Below, in pieces: positions 1 to 10,224 of a stretch of DNA of 64,000 nt. The stretch is from Algibacter sp. L3A6. GTDB lineage: Bacteria; Bacteroidota; Bacteroidia; Flavobacteriales; Flavobacteriaceae. The notes below the pieces were generated by a model. The model was not told the DNA's origin, searched no databases, and was given only the letters and a program-made list of their open reading frames with translations. Positions within the stretch are counted from its first letter, which is position 1. Every line of letters begins with the position of its first letter. Both the position numbers and the translations under genes were made by a program. The DNA lies in the NCBI RefSeq assembly GCF_009796825.1, contig NZ_CP047030.1:2336001-2400000 (forward strand). The letters run 5' to 3'.

Positions 1-27
1 TTAATTAGTGGTGGTAGCCAACAAGGT

Positions 28-615
28 TTAAACTACTTCTGGTAATAGCCTAAATGTTTTTCTATGGTATTTAGTAATTCCAAATTCTGCAATGGCACGT
101 CGATGCTCTTTAGTAGGGTAGCCTTTATTTTGTTTCCAGTTATACATCGGGAATTCTTCATGGATTTTATCCATATATAAATCTCGATATGTTTTAGCTA
201 AAATAGAGGCCGCAGCAATACTCAAGTATTTGCCGTCACCTTTAATAATGGTTTCAAAAGGGATGTCTTTGAAAGGTTTGAATCTGTTACCATCCACAAT
301 AATAAATTCTGGCTGTGGTTCTAGTTGTTCAATAGATTTATGCATCGCTAAAATTGATGCGTTTAATATATTTATATCGTCAATTTCTTCTTGAAAAACA
401 TGAGCAACTCCAAAGGTTAATGCATGTGCCTCGATAATCGGTTTTAAAATATCACGTTTTTTCTCACTAAGCTGTTTAGAATCGTTTAAGATGATGTTTT
501 TAAAATCCTTAGGTAAAATTACTGCGGCAGCGGTAACTGGTCCTGCCAAGCAGCCTCGTCCAGCTTCGTCTGTGCCACATTCTAAAATGATGTTTGAGTG
601 ATTTGCTAAAAGCAT
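28..615 (-). CDS. rnhB: Ribonuclease HII
   Basis: RNase HII cleaves the RNA strand of RNA-DNA hybrids and removes single ribonucleotides from DNA in the cytoplasm. The family signature GTDEAGRG lies at residues 14-21 with metal-binding D16 and E17. The later motifs NDSKQLS, IVDGNRF and AKTYRD follow in the usual order. The frame stays open to 672, but the extra 19 residues are not like the family. The ATG at 615 gives 195 residues, a normal length. It is transcribed away from the SusC gene to its right. I am confident of the function and moderately confident of the start. Confidence 0.93.
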   Translation of the reverse strand: MLLANHSNIILECGTDEAGRGCLAGPVTAAAVILPKDFKNIILNDSKQLSEKKRDILKPIIEAHALTFGVAHVFQEEIDDINILNASILAMHKSIEQLEPQPEFIIVDGNRFKPFKDIPFETIIKGDGKYLSIAAASILAKTYRDLYMDKIHEEFPMYNWKQNKGYPTKEHRRAIAEFGITKYHRKTFRLLPEVV

Positions 616-867
616 ATTCTTTTTGTTCCAAAAGTATGAACTTTTGTTTATTGATATGGAGAAATAAAACACTAAAAAATTAGATTTTGTGGCATTGATA
701 ATATTTTGTTATTATTTGAGCAGTGGTTTCAATATTTTACAAATTATGGATATGTAATTTACAAATAACACTAAATACTGCGTTTTTGTTAAAATTTTAA
801 CAGATTTCTTTGTTTTTTTAAGATTATATTAAGATGTTTGCGATTGACTAACTCAAATATTTATTTT

Positions 868-3800
868 ATGAAATTAAAATTGACATGTTTGTTAATGCTA
901 TTTATAGTGTTTTCAAATCAGTTCTCTTATGCTCAACAAAAAACGATTTCAGGTGTTATTGCCGATACAAATGGAGTTCCTATTGCTGGAGTTACGGTTA
1001 TTGTAGAAGGTACTAGCCGCGGAGTTGTTTCGGATTTTGACGGGAACTATGCCATTCATGCAGAAACGGGCGAAGTGTTAAAAACGACCTTCGTAGGTTT
1101 AACTACGCAAAAAATTACAGTGGGTGCTTCCGATACTATCAATATCGTGATGACGGAAGATGTTGAAAGTTTGGATGCCGTAGTAATTACAGGTTATCAA
1201 AAAATTGACAGAAAGCTTTTTACGGGTTCTGCGGCAACAGTAAAACTCGAAGATGTAAAACTTGATGGTATTGCTGATGTAAGTAGAGCTCTACAAGGAC
1301 AGGTTGCAGGGGTTGAAATTCAGAATGTATCAGGAACATTTGGTACAGCTCCAGTTATTAGGATTAGGGGTAATGCTTCTATTAATGGTACAAACAAACC
1401 TTTATGGGTTATTGATGGGGTAATTCTTGAAGATGCTATTGAAATTTCTAATGAAGATATATCTTCTGGTAACTTAGATACTATTTTAAGTTCCTCTACA
1501 GCAGGTATTAATCCGGAAGATGTCGAGTCTTTCCAGGTTTTAAAAGATGCTTCTGCTACGGCATTGTACGGGGCAAGAGCTTTAAATGGTGTAATTGTAA
1601 TTACTACTAAAAGAGGTAAAACAGGAAAACCTTCAATAAACTTTACATCAAGTTTAACAAGCCGTGCTAAACCTAACTACGATCAGTTTAACTTTTTAAG
1701 TTCTGGTGATGAAATGTCTGTTTATCAAGAATTATACGAAAAAGGTTGGATCGATATTGCTGGTGCTAATAGTGCAGCAAACCACGGTGTGTTTTCAGAT
1801 ATGTTTAAGAAAATTGTGGATGGAGAAATTACTTGGGGACCAGGTGGTTCGCCTAACTACGAATACCTTCAGCGTTATGCAGATGCAAATACCGATTGGT
1901 TTGATGTATTGTTTAAAGATTCATTTATTAGAACTAATAGTTTTAGTATTTCTTCGGGAACAGATACCTCAAGATATAGAGCTTCTGTAAGTTCAATGGT
2001 AGACGAAGGGCAAACTGTTGCAGATGATGTGAAAAACTACACAGCTAATTTAAATGCAGATTTCGATTTATCGGATAAATTCACTTTAGGATTTAAAGTT
2101 ACAGGAAATGTTAGAGATCAAAGAATTGCAGCTTCTGAAGACAGAGAGTACAATGCATTAACAGGTGTTTTCGAAAGAAATTTTGATATTAACCCATTTA
2201 ATTATGCATTATATACAAGTAGAAGTATTACACCTTATGATGAAAATGGAGATCGCCAATTTTTTAGAAGAAGTTATGCGCCATTTAATATTTTACACGA
2301 AGTAGAAAATAATTATGTAGACTTAAATCTTGTTGATCTATCATTCAATACGAATTTAAAATTTAAAATTACTGAAGATTTAAATTTTACAACTGTATTA
2401 AACGGTCGTTGGTATAAAAGTGATGCGGTACAAACAGTACATGAAAACTCGAATAATGCTGAGGCTTATAGAGCAGATAACCCACTAATAAGAAATAGTA
2501 ATATCTTTTTGTTTGATGATCCAGATGCACCAGAATTAGAACCTTATTCAGTTTTGCCTAATGGTGGTTTTAGAAAAACAACAAGTTTTGGTTTAACAAG
2601 TTATTATATGAGAAATCAGTTTGATTACTCTAAAACGTTTGGAGGTTTACATACAGTAAGTGCTTTACTTGCGCAAGAAATGAGATCTAGCGAAAGAATA
2701 ACTGAGAAAAATGATGGTTGGGGATATATGTTTGATAAAGGTGGATTAATTTTAAGTGATCCAAACTTTATTAGATTCTTAGATAGCCGTGGTGAAGAAT
2801 ATTTTGATGTTGTAGAAACTAGACAAAGAGGTTGGGGTATGTTCTCTAATGTAGCTTATTCTTACGATTCTAGATATGTAATAAACGGTACTTACACTTA
2901 TACAGGGGATAATAGAACAGGGAATTCGCGAGCGGCACGTTACTTACCAACATGGAATGTTAGTGGTGCTTGGAATATACATAACGAAAGTTTTATGGAT
3001 AATGTGGATTGGGTTAATTTATTAAAACTTAAATCAACTTATGGTCTTTCTGGAAGTAATCCTTTTAATGCTAGTGCTGGTTTAATTGTTTACGGAGAAG
3101 AGCCTTTGCGTCCGCAAGCATCAGAAAGAGAAGTTGCATTACTAATAGATCAATTAGAAAATGGAGAATTAACTTTCGAAAAATTATATGAATGGAATAT
3201 CGGTTTAGAATCTTCGTTTTTCAATAATCGCGTTGGTATTGAATTGGAATACTACAAAAGAAAATCTGAAGATTTAATTGGTTTTATTGAAACTAATGGT
3301 GTTGGTGGTCAGTCTCTTAAGTTGGGTAATATTGGTGATATGGACCGTGATGGATATGAAATTACATTAAGAACTACAAATATAGTTACACCTAACTTTA
3401 GATGGACATCTAATTTTAACTTTAGTCATTCTACAAGTGAAATTACTAATTGGCAAGCTCAAGATCGTATTGGAGATGCAATAAGTCGTAACGGAGCTAA
3501 TATTGAGGGATATCCGGTAAACGCATTATTTTCTGTTCCTTTTGCAGGGTTAGATTCAAACGGGATACCTACATTTTATGATGAAGACGGAGGGATTATT
3601 CAAGATCTTAACCTACAAGAAAGAGAAGATATTACAAAGTATTTAAAATACGAAGGTCCAACGGAACCTACATTTTTTGGAGGATTTAACAATACTTTTA
3701 ATTACAAAAACTTGTCTTTAACAGCTGGATTCTCTTATAGAGGTGGTAATAAAATTAGACTGGATGATGCTTATCAAGCGACATACGATGATTATAGTTC

Positions 3801-4185
3801 ACTTCCTGGAGATTTAATAAATAGATGGTCTTTACCGGGAGATGAAAATATAACAAACATACCTGCTATTTTATCTGAGATTGCAAGTCAAAACCTAGAT
3901 AATCAGGGGTTAAATCCATACGATCTTTATAACAAAAGTGATCTTAGGGTGGCCGATGGAGATTTTGTTAGATTAAAAAATGTTAAGTTAACTTACAGAT
4001 TGCCTCAAAGTTTTATTCAAAGAACATGGTTAAAGTCTGCAACGGCTAGTTTCTCTGCATATAACTTATGGTTAATTTATTCTGATGATAAATTAAACGG
4101 TATCGATCCAGAATTTTTCCAATCAGGTGGTGTGTCTTTGCCATTAACAAAAAGTTACACATTCACTCTTAATTTTAATTTTTAG
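868..4185 (+). CDS. SusC/RagA-type TonB-dependent outer membrane transporter
   Basis: This outer-membrane beta-barrel imports a large nutrient with its SusD partner, powered by TonB-ExbB-ExbD. A signal peptide ending near SYAQ is followed by a carboxypeptidase-regulatory-like domain (about residues 25-105), a TonB-box-like VVITGY, a plug domain with the SusC-typical DASATALYGARALNGVIVITTK and a long barrel ending in phenylalanine. The frame can start at a TTG at 838, but the ATG at 868 leads straight into the signal peptide (1105 residues). It is separated by 3 bases from the SusD gene. The substrate is unknown; the peptidase and DUF4302 genes downstream point to protein or peptide uptake, which is inference. 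Confidence 0.93.
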   Translation: MKLKLTCLLMLFIVFSNQFSYAQQKTISGVIADTNGVPIAGVTVIVEGTSRGVVSDFDGNYAIHAETGEVLKTTFVGLTTQKITVGASDTINIVMTEDVESLDAVVITGYQKIDRKLFTGSAATVKLEDVKLDGIADVSRALQGQVAGVEIQNVSGTFGTAPVIRIRGNASINGTNKPLWVIDGVILEDAIEISNEDISSGNLDTILSSSTAGINPEDVESFQVLKDASATALYGARALNGVIVITTKRGKTGKPSINFTSSLTSRAKPNYDQFNFLSSGDEMSVYQELYEKGWIDIAGANSAANHGVFSDMFKKIVDGEITWGPGGSPNYEYLQRYADANTDWFDVLFKDSFIRTNSFSISSGTDTSRYRASVSSMVDEGQTVADDVKNYTANLNADFDLSDKFTLGFKVTGNVRDQRIAASEDREYNALTGVFERNFDINPFNYALYTSRSITPYDENGDRQFFRRSYAPFNILHEVENNYVDLNLVDLSFNTNLKFKITEDLNFTTVLNGRWYKSDAVQTVHENSNNAEAYRADNPLIRNSNIFLFDDPDAPELEPYSVLPNGGFRKTTSFGLTSYYMRNQFDYSKTFGGLHTVSALLAQEMRSSERITEKNDGWGYMFDKGGLILSDPNFIRFLDSRGEEYFDVVETRQRGWGMFSNVAYSYDSRYVINGTYTYTGDNRTGNSRAARYLPTWNVSGAWNIHNESFMDNVDWVNLLKLKSTYGLSGSNPFNASAGLIVYGEEPLRPQASEREVALLIDQLENGELTFEKLYEWNIGLESSFFNNRVGIELEYYKRKSEDLIGFIETNGVGGQSLKLGNIGDMDRDGYEITLRTTNIVTPNFRWTSNFNFSHSTSEITNWQAQDRIGDAISRNGANIEGYPVNALFSVPFAGLDSNGIPTFYDEDGGIIQDLNLQEREDITKYLKYEGPTEPTFFGGFNNTFNYKNLSLTAGFSYRGGNKIRLDDAYQATYDDYSSLPGDLINRWSLPGDENITNIPAILSEIASQNLDNQGLNPYDLYNKSDLRVADGDFVRLKNVKLTYRLPQSFIQRTWLKSATASFSAYNLWLIYSDDKLNGIDPEFFQSGGVSLPLTKSYTFTLNFNF

Positions 4186-4188
4186 ACT

Positions 4189-5613
4189 ATGAAAAAGAAT
4201 TTAATTATAATAATAGCTATTGTTTCATTCTTTGGTTGTGACGAATATCTTGACACAGTGCCAGATAATAGACAAACTGTTACAACATTAGATGATGTGT
4301 CCGAATTATTGGTTTCTGCCTATTCAGAAGGGACATATAATTTTGTTGAATGGAAAACGGATAATGTAACAGCAATTCCAGATAACGATCAATTAGACTG
4401 GATGACAGAAAATTATCAATATGTTCCTGCAGTCTCAAGTGAAGAGCAAGATACTCCAACCTATTTTTGGGAAAAAAATTATCAAGCAATAGCCCATGCA
4501 AATCAAGCTTTGGAAGCTTTAGATGCAATTATAGAAGGAGACGCTAGTTATGCCAATGCACTTAGAGGAGAAGCATTAATGTCTAGAGCGTATCACCACT
4601 TTATGTTAGCAAACGTTTTTTGCCAGCACTATAATGATACAAATAAAGGTGAGTTAGGCATACCATATATTACTGCGCCAGAAACGGAATTACAAGTAAG
4701 TTATGAAAGAGGCACTTTAGAGGAAACTTATAATATGATTGAAAGTGATATGCTAGAAGCCTTACCTTTAATTGCCGATACGTATTATTCAGGTACAGGG
4801 AAATATCATTTTACAAAAGCAGCAGCTAATGCTTTTGCATCTCGTTTTTATTTGTTTACTGGTGAATATCAAAAATGTATCGATTATTCTAATGAAGTTT
4901 TAGGTAGCGGTGTTATTAATACAACTTATGTAAAAGATATGGACGATGTGTTTACAGGAACATCATCTACAGAAATAGCCGATCAATTTAATGAAATAAA
5001 TGATCCATCTAATATTTTTGTTGTTCGTAAAGAAAGTTTTTCAAACAGATATTACAGAGGTTATAGAATGAATACTGCAATATTTGATGCTGTTGTACGA
5101 AGCAGTATCCAAGGTGGTGGAGATAAACGAGATTTACTTTACAACTACGGTACACAAGCGAGACAGCAACCAAAGTATAATGAGCTTTTTGAATATACCA
5201 CATCTACAACTGGTTTTGGTTATATAATTATGACGCAAATTAGAGGGGAAGAAGTTATTTTAAACAGAATGGAATCTTATGTTCGATTAAATAGACTGGA
5301 TGATGCTTTAAACGATTATAATGTTTTTGCTTTAAGAAGGTATGATAATGGTGGGCAACTAACAGTCGCAGAAATCACTGCTGGTTTCGGAGGCACAGAG
5401 CAAGAAGCGATGTTAGATTTTGTTCTTCTAGAACGAAGAAAGGAATTTTTAGCCGAAGGTTTAAGATGGTTTGATGTTAAGCGACTAAGTCTAGAAGTTA
5501 CACATACCGATGTAAACGGTGATGAATTTGTTTTAGGTGAAGAGGATTTGAGAAAAGCAATTCAAATACCTTCTAAATCTGTTGCTAATGGCATTGAAGC
5601 TAACCCAAGATAA
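4189..5613 (+). CDS. SusD/RagB family nutrient-binding outer membrane lipoprotein
   Basis: SusD lipoproteins form the surface lid over the SusC barrel and capture the substrate. A lipoprotein signal peptide ends in FFGC, so C17 is the likely lipidated residue. TPR-like helices follow (for example MSRAYHHFMLANVF), and the C-terminal ERRKEFLAEGLRWFDVKR motif is typical of the family. The length of 474 residues is normal. The start codon lies 3 bases after the stop of the SusC gene, so the pair is almost certainly co-transcribed. Confidence 0.92.
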   Translation: MKKNLIIIIAIVSFFGCDEYLDTVPDNRQTVTTLDDVSELLVSAYSEGTYNFVEWKTDNVTAIPDNDQLDWMTENYQYVPAVSSEEQDTPTYFWEKNYQAIAHANQALEALDAIIEGDASYANALRGEALMSRAYHHFMLANVFCQHYNDTNKGELGIPYITAPETELQVSYERGTLEETYNMIESDMLEALPLIADTYYSGTGKYHFTKAAANAFASRFYLFTGEYQKCIDYSNEVLGSGVINTTYVKDMDDVFTGTSSTEIADQFNEINDPSNIFVVRKESFSNRYYRGYRMNTAIFDAVVRSSIQGGGDKRDLLYNYGTQARQQPKYNELFEYTTSTTGFGYIIMTQIRGEEVILNRMESYVRLNRLDDALNDYNVFALRRYDNGGQLTVAEITAGFGGTEQEAMLDFVLLERRKEFLAEGLRWFDVKRLSLEVTHTDVNGDEFVLGEEDLRKAIQIPSKSVANGIEANPR

Positions 5614-5637
5614 TATAACGACAAAAAGAAATTTTAT

Positions 5638-6588
5638 ATGAAAAATATATTAAAATCAATAGTACTCATGTTATCGATAGCATTGTTTTATCAATGTGTG
5701 TCCGATGACGCTAATACGAACTATGTAGCTCCTAGCGATCCAGATGTTTCGAGTGAGAACGATCAGTTTTTATACGATAATAATGGAGAAAGTATGTTTG
5801 AACTTTATGGAACAGCTGTTCGATGGAGATGGAATGATAATTTTATAGATCCATCGGAAAGAGCAACACCAATTGATGCAGATTTAGTAATACCTGCCAC
5901 TAAAATGATTGATTATTTATGGGCAGATTCTTATGCGTCTACAGGAGATGATGCTACAGCCTTTATTGAAGAATTATTTCCAGCAGAAATAGTATACATG
6001 GGATCATATATTTATAATGACGATGGTACCATAAAATTAGGTTTTGCAGAGGGTGGAGCTAGAGTAACTATTTTAAATATGAATGCTCTAGATTTTCAAA
6101 ATAGAAGCTGGATGGCAGATCCAAGTGGAGGTGTTTTAGCAACTTTACATCACGAGTTTTCTCATATTGTTCATCAAACTTATGGAATACCTGTTGGTTT
6201 CAATACTATTTCAGAATCTTACTTAGGTAATGGGTGGAGTAATGGAGTTACTAGAGATGATGCTATTAAATTAGGTATGGTTAGAAATTATGGAACTTTA
6301 AATGAGTTTGAAGATTTTTGTGAAATTATTTCTCATTTCTTAGTTGTAGATGAAGATACGTTTAATGAAGATTTTATTACTCAAGAAGACTGTTCTACGT
6401 ATACAACATCAGATGCTATTGTAAACTGTAGAGAGTTGAATGAAGGTCGTCAACTTATTGCTCAAAAAGTTGATTTAGTAGTCGATTTTTATGAGAGTAA
6501 CTTTAATGTAGATCTATTAGCTGTTAAGGAAACTGTACAAACAAGGTTAGATAAAGTAATAGAAATTAATGGAATTCCTGAAGATTAA
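5638..6588 (+). CDS. Putative zinc-binding metallopeptidase lipoprotein
   Basis: A lipoprotein signal peptide ending in FYQC (C20) is followed by a domain with the zinc motif HEFSH at residues 172-176 (HExxH). A downstream acidic stretch, FEDFCEII, could supply the third ligand. Proteins of this kind, annotated as putative zinc-binding metallopeptidases, are often found in Bacteroidota behind a SusC/SusD pair and before a DUF4302 gene, as here. It lies 24 bases after the SusD stop. The likely role is surface peptide or protein processing linked to uptake, but neither substrate nor activity can be read from the sequence. Confidence 0.8.
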   Translation: MKNILKSIVLMLSIALFYQCVSDDANTNYVAPSDPDVSSENDQFLYDNNGESMFELYGTAVRWRWNDNFIDPSERATPIDADLVIPATKMIDYLWADSYASTGDDATAFIEELFPAEIVYMGSYIYNDDGTIKLGFAEGGARVTILNMNALDFQNRSWMADPSGGVLATLHHEFSHIVHQTYGIPVGFNTISESYLGNGWSNGVTRDDAIKLGMVRNYGTLNEFEDFCEIISHFLVVDEDTFNEDFITQEDCSTYTTSDAIVNCRELNEGRQLIAQKVDLVVDFYESNFNVDLLAVKETVQTRLDKVIEINGIPED

Positions 6589-6632
6589 AATATATTACTT
6601 TAATCATTTAAGGATAATAAAAAATATAAAAA

Positions 6633-7946
6633 ATGAAGAAATTAAATAAATTACTAGCGTCTTTAGGTGTTTTTATCTTGTTACTAGTTGTAACTTCTTG
6701 TTCAGAGAACGAGGTAGAACCTCTTTTTGACCAATCAATTAACGAACGGACGGATGCACTAACTTCAGAGTACGTAGATGTGCTTACTGCTCCAGAAAAT
6801 GGATGGATTGGTTATTATTCGCCAAATGCAAATTTTGGAGCTTACACTATGCTTATTGATTTTGAAACTAATGGTGATGTTACTGTAGATTCAGATTATG
6901 AAGCTGGAGCGTATAATAATACACTAACCTATCGCTTAGGTAAAACTTTAAAAATAGAATTAGTATTCGAATCAACTTCTGCATTTAGTGAAATATTCTC
7001 ATTGTATAATAACAATAACGGTGGTGAATTTGTATTTAATATTTTATCAGCAACAGAAGATGAAGTTGTTTTAGAAAGTAAATTAGATTACGGTGATGAT
7101 GTAACAATTTTAACTCTAAACAGAGCTAGTGTAGAAGATTTGGATTTAACAAATATCTATGCATCTGTTACCAATATAGCTACCAATTTTACTGAAAGTT
7201 CTTTTAGAAATGTTTTATTGAATGATGAGACTATAGCTTCTTTCGATTTTGATTCAGAATCTAGAATAGCAACTATTTCTTATTTTGATGAAAATGGAGA
7301 TTTTCAATCTATAACGTCTCCAATTGTAATTACGGCAGAAGGCTTTTATTTTTTAAACGAAGTAGAAGTTAATGGAACGTTGCTTACTAGTTTTGTTTTT
7401 GATGAAGATGATTTAATTTATGTTAACGATGCCGATGGATTAAAAATTGTTTATCAAGATATTCCAGGCCCATTAAAACCATACGATTTTGGACTTGATG
7501 GAAATGGAAGATATAATTATTTAGAACTAGAAAAATCGAGTACTAAGTTTAATAATTTCTGGTTAGACGAGCAGTGGGAATTTTACGTGGGTACAGGCTA
7601 TGTATATTACACTTCTACATACTACTTACGTGATTTAGATAGTAGCTTGTCATATATACAATTCTATATTGCAGATGGAGCTACAGGGGATTTAGCTTAT
7701 ACTGTTTGGTATGATTTTACTTATGAAATAAAAGAGGATGGTAAAGTCTATTTTACATTAACAGGAGATACCAATGCATCAGCAGAGGATGATGCTCTAT
7801 TAGTTGATCTAATCGAAGTTATATTAGGTAGTGAGTCTGGTTATTATATTGCAGATACTGGAGGTTTGCTAGCCTATTCTAATGGGACGTTCTCATTAAT
7901 TAATGCAGACGAGCCTACATATAATACTAATTATTACGATTTTTAA
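6633..7946 (+). CDS. DUF4302 domain lipoprotein
   Basis: A lipoprotein signal peptide ends in VVTSC. The mature part is acidic and rich in aromatic residues and beta strands. The N-terminal pattern with TSEYVDVLTAPENGW and LTYRLG matches the DUF4302 family of Bacteroidota. It is the last gene of the SusC-SusD-metallopeptidase operon and is followed by two strong terminators. The family has no established biochemical role; a surface binding protein for the same substrate is the natural inference. Confidence 0.8.
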   Translation: MKKLNKLLASLGVFILLLVVTSCSENEVEPLFDQSINERTDALTSEYVDVLTAPENGWIGYYSPNANFGAYTMLIDFETNGDVTVDSDYEAGAYNNTLTYRLGKTLKIELVFESTSAFSEIFSLYNNNNGGEFVFNILSATEDEVVLESKLDYGDDVTILTLNRASVEDLDLTNIYASVTNIATNFTESSFRNVLLNDETIASFDFDSESRIATISYFDENGDFQSITSPIVITAEGFYFLNEVEVNGTLLTSFVFDEDDLIYVNDADGLKIVYQDIPGPLKPYDFGLDGNGRYNYLELEKSSTKFNNFWLDEQWEFYVGTGYVYYTSTYYLRDLDSSLSYIQFYIADGATGDLAYTVWYDFTYEIKEDGKVYFTLTGDTNASAEDDALLVDLIEVILGSESGYYIADTGGLLAYSNGTFSLINADEPTYNTNYYDF

Positions 7947-7970
7947 AATTATATATTAATTCTATAAAAG

Positions 7971-8007
7971 AAACGCTCTAAGTTAATTTTAATTTAGAGC
8001 GTTTTTT
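7971..8007 (+). terminator. Rho-independent terminator after the DUF4302 gene
   Basis: A near-perfect hairpin (AACGCTCTAA paired with TTTAGAGCGTT) is followed directly by a run of T. It lies 24 bases after the stop of the DUF4302 gene and closes the SusC-SusD operon. Confidence 0.85.
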
Positions 8008-8061
8008 ATTACGAAATGTTTTAAATTATTATTGCTCCTTTAGACCGGCATAGTTAATTTG

Positions 8062-8097
8062 AAAAGCCGATTAATTTAATTTTAATCGGCTTTTTTA
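8062..8097 (+). terminator. Second rho-independent terminator in tandem
   Basis: The stem AAAAGCCGATTAA pairs with TTAATCGGCTTTTTT across a short AT loop and ends in a T run. It stands about 55 bases after the first terminator, with no recognisable gene between them. It may be a fail-safe terminator or the remains of a lost small transcript. Confidence 0.8.
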
Positions 8098-8157
8098 TTA
8101 ATAAAAAGAAGTAATAAATAATTATCAGCATTTTTAAGCGTTATCATATTTTGTATT

Positions 8158-8165
8158 TACATTTG
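8158..8165 (+). promoter_or_regulatory. Putative -7 promoter box of the porin gene
   Basis: TACATTTG fits the Bacteroidota -7 consensus TAnnTTTG and lies about 48 bases before the porin ATG, just after the two terminators. A clear -33 TTTG is not visible, so the call rests on the -7 box and its position. Confidence 0.45.
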
Positions 8166-8213
8166 CAGCGGTAATATTTGCGAAAGTAAAACCAAAGCAA
8201 GATTTTTGTATTT

Positions 8214-10184
8214 ATGAATAAATTAGTTCTATCATTTCTTTTTTTGTTGGTGTTTAATGTATTAAACGCCCAAATTTCTAGACAAGAATTTCAAGAAGGA
8301 AGAGGAGGTTCAAAAAAAAGCACAGATAGCACAAGTACCAGGAAAAGTAATTCTGAAGGCGGGAAAAAAGATAAAGAAGAGAAACCGAAAATTCAGGACT
8401 ACCTTATCATCTCTCACGAAAACGATACAACATTCGTAGATACAACGCTATCTATAAAAAAAGATTATAGATTCAATTATTTAAGAAAAGATAATTTCGG
8501 TTTAATAGCCTTTTCAAACTTAGGTCAAACTTACAATAGCTTAACTTATAATTTTCAAAACACCGATTTAGTGCCAAATTTGGGTGCACGCGCTAGGCAT
8601 TTCAATTACATGGAAATTGAAGATATTAATTACTACCGCGTACCAACACCGTTAACAGAATTAATGTATAAAACAGCCTTTGAACAAGGGCAGTTACTCG
8701 ATGCATTTTTTACTGTAAATACAAGTCCGCGTTTTAATTTTTCCATAGCCTATAAAGGCATGCGTTCCATTGGTAAATACCAACACATTATTACAAGTAC
8801 AGGTAACTTTAGGTTTACATCAAATTATCGGTCTGAGAATGATAGATACCAAGCACGCGGCCATATTGTAACCCAAGATTTATACAACGAGGAAAACGGA
8901 GGGCTTCAAGATGAGAGTGTTGAGTATTTTGAGTCTGGTGATGAGGAATTTATAGATCGATCTATTCTAGAAGTGAACTTCGAAGATGCCGAAAGTATGC
9001 TAAAAGCAAAGCGTTTTCATTTAGAACACAAATATGCTTTTATAAATCAAAAAGACTCATTGTCTCGTAATAATTTAAGTTTAGGTCAAGTTGTTTCGTT
9101 TGAAGATAAGTATTTTGAATACAGCCAATCTAGTGCCGAAACCGATATTTTTGGTGAAGCTTTTAAAAGTTCAAGTTTACAAGATCGTGCAACTTTAGAA
9201 CATTTTCACAATCAATTTCAATTAAATTATAGCAACAATATTCTTGGTGATGTACAGTTCAATTTAGGTTATGATAATTATAATTACGGTTATGATAAAA
9301 TCGTTGTTCTAAACGGGACTACAATAACCAACCGTATTAAAGGTGATATTCTATCGGCTGGTGGAAAATACCATAAACAATACAAAGGTTTCGATCTTTT
9401 AGGTGAAGTAGGATTAAACGTGTCTGGAGATTTTGATGGAAACTTTTTGAAGGCTCAGGCTAGTTTCAAATTAAACGATGATATCAAAGCTATTGCATCG
9501 CTTAATCATAGCTCTAAAGCACCAAATTTCAACTTCTTGCTGTTTCAAAGTGATTATTTAAACTACAACTGGATAAATAATTTTAATAATACAGAAACGC
9601 AACAATTGGCTTTCGAATTAAAATCGGATAAACTAGTTAACTTGAGTGTCGATTATTCTACCATTAGTGACTATGCTTATTTCCATTTAGATGAAACAAC
9701 TCAGTTGGTAGCGCCAACACAATACAGTGGCACTATAAATTATTTAAGAGCTAAGCTGGATAAAGAAATTAAAGTCGGAAAGTTTGCTTTAAATAATACC
9801 TTTATGTACCAAAATGTTACAAATGGTGAAGGTGTTTTAAATGTACCTGAATTAAACTTACGTAGCACACTCTATTATTCTAGCCATTTGTTTAAAAAGG
9901 CGTTGTTTCTTCAAACAGGTGTAACCTTAAATTATTTCTCAAAGTACAACATGAATGCTTACGATCCTGTTTTAGCGGAGTTTTATGTGCAAAACGAACA
10001 AGAGATAGGGGAGTTTCCTAGGTTAGATTTCTTCTTAAATGCTAAAATACGTCAAACTCGAATCTATTTAAAAGCAGAACATTTTAATGCAGCCTTTACA
10101 GGGTACGATTATTATTCGGCACCTAATTATCCGTATCGAGATTTCTCAATACGTTTTGGTGTGGTTTGGAATTTCTTTTTATAA
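8214..10184 (+). CDS. Putative porin (outer membrane beta-barrel)
   Basis: A signal peptide ends near LNAQ. A short low-complexity stretch rich in Gly, Ser, Lys and Glu (about residues 26-60) precedes a long series of amphipathic beta strands with aromatic girdles, ending in WNFFL with a terminal hydrophobic residue as in outer-membrane barrels. The architecture and length (656 residues) match the large Flavobacteriaceae family annotated as putative porin. It has no plug domain or TonB box, so it is not a TonB-dependent receptor. It appears to be a single-gene transcript, facing the convergent glycosyltransferase operon 40 bases downstream. Confidence 0.7.
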   Translation: MNKLVLSFLFLLVFNVLNAQISRQEFQEGRGGSKKSTDSTSTRKSNSEGGKKDKEEKPKIQDYLIISHENDTTFVDTTLSIKKDYRFNYLRKDNFGLIAFSNLGQTYNSLTYNFQNTDLVPNLGARARHFNYMEIEDINYYRVPTPLTELMYKTAFEQGQLLDAFFTVNTSPRFNFSIAYKGMRSIGKYQHIITSTGNFRFTSNYRSENDRYQARGHIVTQDLYNEENGGLQDESVEYFESGDEEFIDRSILEVNFEDAESMLKAKRFHLEHKYAFINQKDSLSRNNLSLGQVVSFEDKYFEYSQSSAETDIFGEAFKSSSLQDRATLEHFHNQFQLNYSNNILGDVQFNLGYDNYNYGYDKIVVLNGTTITNRIKGDILSAGGKYHKQYKGFDLLGEVGLNVSGDFDGNFLKAQASFKLNDDIKAIASLNHSSKAPNFNFLLFQSDYLNYNWINNFNNTETQQLAFELKSDKLVNLSVDYSTISDYAYFHLDETTQLVAPTQYSGTINYLRAKLDKEIKVGKFALNNTFMYQNVTNGEGVLNVPELNLRSTLYYSSHLFKKALFLQTGVTLNYFSKYNMNAYDPVLAEFYVQNEQEIGEFPRLDFFLNAKIRQTRIYLKAEHFNAAFTGYDYYSAPNYPYRDFSIRFGVVWNFFL

Positions 10185-10224
10185 GAAAGGTTTATTGTTA
10201 TAAAATTTCAGCTAAAGCTTCAAA

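Noticed and set aside
1706..1990. Second-frame ORF inside the SusC gene
   Set aside because: It has no start context, and the host frame is a clearly conserved SusC barrel; it is a shadow frame.
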